From positions 6,927 to 30,539 of the forward strand of contig JAKBTP010000047.1 of the NCBI GenBank assembly GCA_021844355.1: a DNA stretch of 23,613 bases, given 5' to 3'. The stretch comes from a bacterium (GTDB lineage: Bacteria; Chloroflexota; Dormibacteria; Aeolococcales; Bog-877). The notes under the pieces are model-generated. The model was not told the origin of the DNA. It saw only the letters and a program-made list of their open reading frames with translations, and did no database searches. Below, piece after piece: positions 22,966 through 23,613 of the stretch; within the stretch, counting starts at the first letter, position 1; each line of letters opens with the position of its first letter. A program made the translations under genes and the position numbers.

Positions 22966-23613
22966 TCAGTCGGGCAGACTGCCGGTGAGCGAGGCGGAGC
23001 TGAGGATCTCGCGCACGTCCTGCCGTCGGGGGCAGAGGTTCACCAGCTGCCGATAGACCACCACCGCGTCCTCGTCGGCACCGCGGACCCGCAGTAGGCG
23101 CGCCACGAACTCCAGCCAGATGGGCGCCAGCTGGGGATCCTTGCGCTCCAGCGCCATCCCCGCCAGCTGCCAGCAGGCCTGCTCGAAGGGAGGTGCTGCC
23201 AGCACCGCCGTGGTGAGGTTGAGCACGGCCAGGTCGTCCTGCTTGACCGCCCGGCAGGCCTCGCCGGCGCGGCACGCCAGCTCCGCCGACGCCTCGCCGG
23301 GGAAGGCCTCGGTGACCCGGAGGGCGAGGGCGGTAGCGCGTTCGTGCTGGCCTGCCTGGAGCAGGTCGTCCAGCTGCGCGGCTGCCAAGGCCAGGTCGGC
23401 CGGCGGCACCGCCTCGGCGGAAGCCCGAACCGCCTGCCTCGCCGTGCCCCGGTCGGAGACCGCCCGACGCTGCTCGTGGACCTGCTTCACGATCTCCTCG
23501 ACCAGCGGCTTGAGCTCGTGGCGGCGGGCCTCTACCTTGCGGTCCCGGGCCTGGGCCCGGCGGGGCGAGAGGCGCACCGTCCAGACCCCCGGCCCAGGGG
23601 TCGGCAGCCCGAC
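22966..23613 (-). CDS. TPR-like helical repeat protein, probably cut by the right edge
   Basis: The frame stays open from the stop at 22968-22966 to the last base of the window, at least 215 codons; the first candidate start inside is GTG 23577 (203 residues). The residues before it (GLPTPGPGVWTV) read like coding sequence, so the gene may start outside. Residues 1-45 from GTG 23577 are highly charged and probably a coiled coil. The rest is Ala/Leu-rich helix pairs (LDDLLQAGQHERATALALRVTEAFP; LAVLNLTTAVLAAPPFEQAC; EDAVVVYRQLVNLCPRRQDVREIL) that resemble tetratricopeptide repeats. No enzymatic motif is seen. It is likely a protein-interaction module, co-transcribed with the GDPD gene. Confidence 0.65.
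   Translation of the reverse strand, partial: VGLPTPGPGVWTVRLSPRRAQARDRKVEARRHELKPLVEEIVKQVHEQRRAVSDRGTARQAVRASAEAVPPADLALAAAQLDDLLQAGQHERATALALRVTEAFPGEASAELACRAGEACRAVKQDDLAVLNLTTAVLAAPPFEQACWQLAGMALERKDPQLAPIWLEFVARLLRVRGADEDAVVVYRQLVNLCPRRQDVREILSSASLTGSLPD

Noticed and set aside
1..23613. CRISPR arrays, IS elements, phage genes or integrase attachment sites
   Set aside because: No regularly spaced repeats, transposase motifs or integrases were seen, and tRNA-Gly has no visible duplicated 3' end nearby.

Overview
The window is about 23.6 kb of dense, very GC-rich bacterial chromosome with strong G/C bias at third codon positions. The taxon cannot be fixed from sequence alone. Very high GC, coxMSL-type genes, a PucR regulator, several apparently leaderless promoters (TANNNT box 6-7 nt before an ATG with no Shine-Dalgarno) and an actinobacterial/Bacillus-type SOS box all fit an actinomycete-like or Dormibacterota/Chloroflexota-like soil bacterium. 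No phage, IS element or CRISPR array is visible.

Region 1 (1-12.6 kb, minus strand) is a long gene train read away from a divergent PucR-type regulator (12744-14369, plus strand). In order of transcription it encodes an APC-family permease, an acetamidase/formamidase, a DmpA/BapA-type P1 peptidase, a CoA-acylating methylmalonate-semialdehyde dehydrogenase (MmsA), a class III (omega-amino acid) aminotransferase and a PrpD/MmgE dehydratase. After a 163-bp gap come the three subunits (FAD, 2Fe-2S, Mo) of a xanthine-dehydrogenase/CO-dehydrogenase-type hydroxylase. Most junctions overlap or nearly abut. The logic suggests import of an amide-containing compound, hydrolysis, transamination to a semialdehyde and conversion to an acyl-CoA, with PrpD able to drain propionyl-CoA; the substrate is unknown. 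The train ends in a perfect 10-bp hairpin. Beyond it lies the C-terminal third of an ammonium transporter lacking its N-terminal two thirds.

Region 2 (12.7-16.2 kb, plus strand) holds the PucR regulator, a nucleoside-phosphorylase-family enzyme with its own leaderless promoter, and a RapZ C-terminal-domain protein without the RapZ kinase domain.

Region 3 (16.5-18.4 kb) holds tRNA-Gly(GCC) with an encoded CCA and an ArsB/SLC13-type membrane transporter (both minus), plus a divergent MerR-family regulator whose 3' end overlaps the next gene tail-to-tail.

Region 4 (18.3-23.6 kb, minus strand) holds a two-gene DNA-repair operon resembling B. subtilis mrfAB (yprAB): a DEAH-type helicase with a C-terminal cysteine cluster, and a DEDD exonuclease with TPR-like repeats. 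Its promoter carries a near-consensus SOS (LexA) box covering the -10 region up to the start codon. Upstream lie a glycerophosphodiester phosphodiesterase and a TPR-like protein that is open at the right edge of the window.
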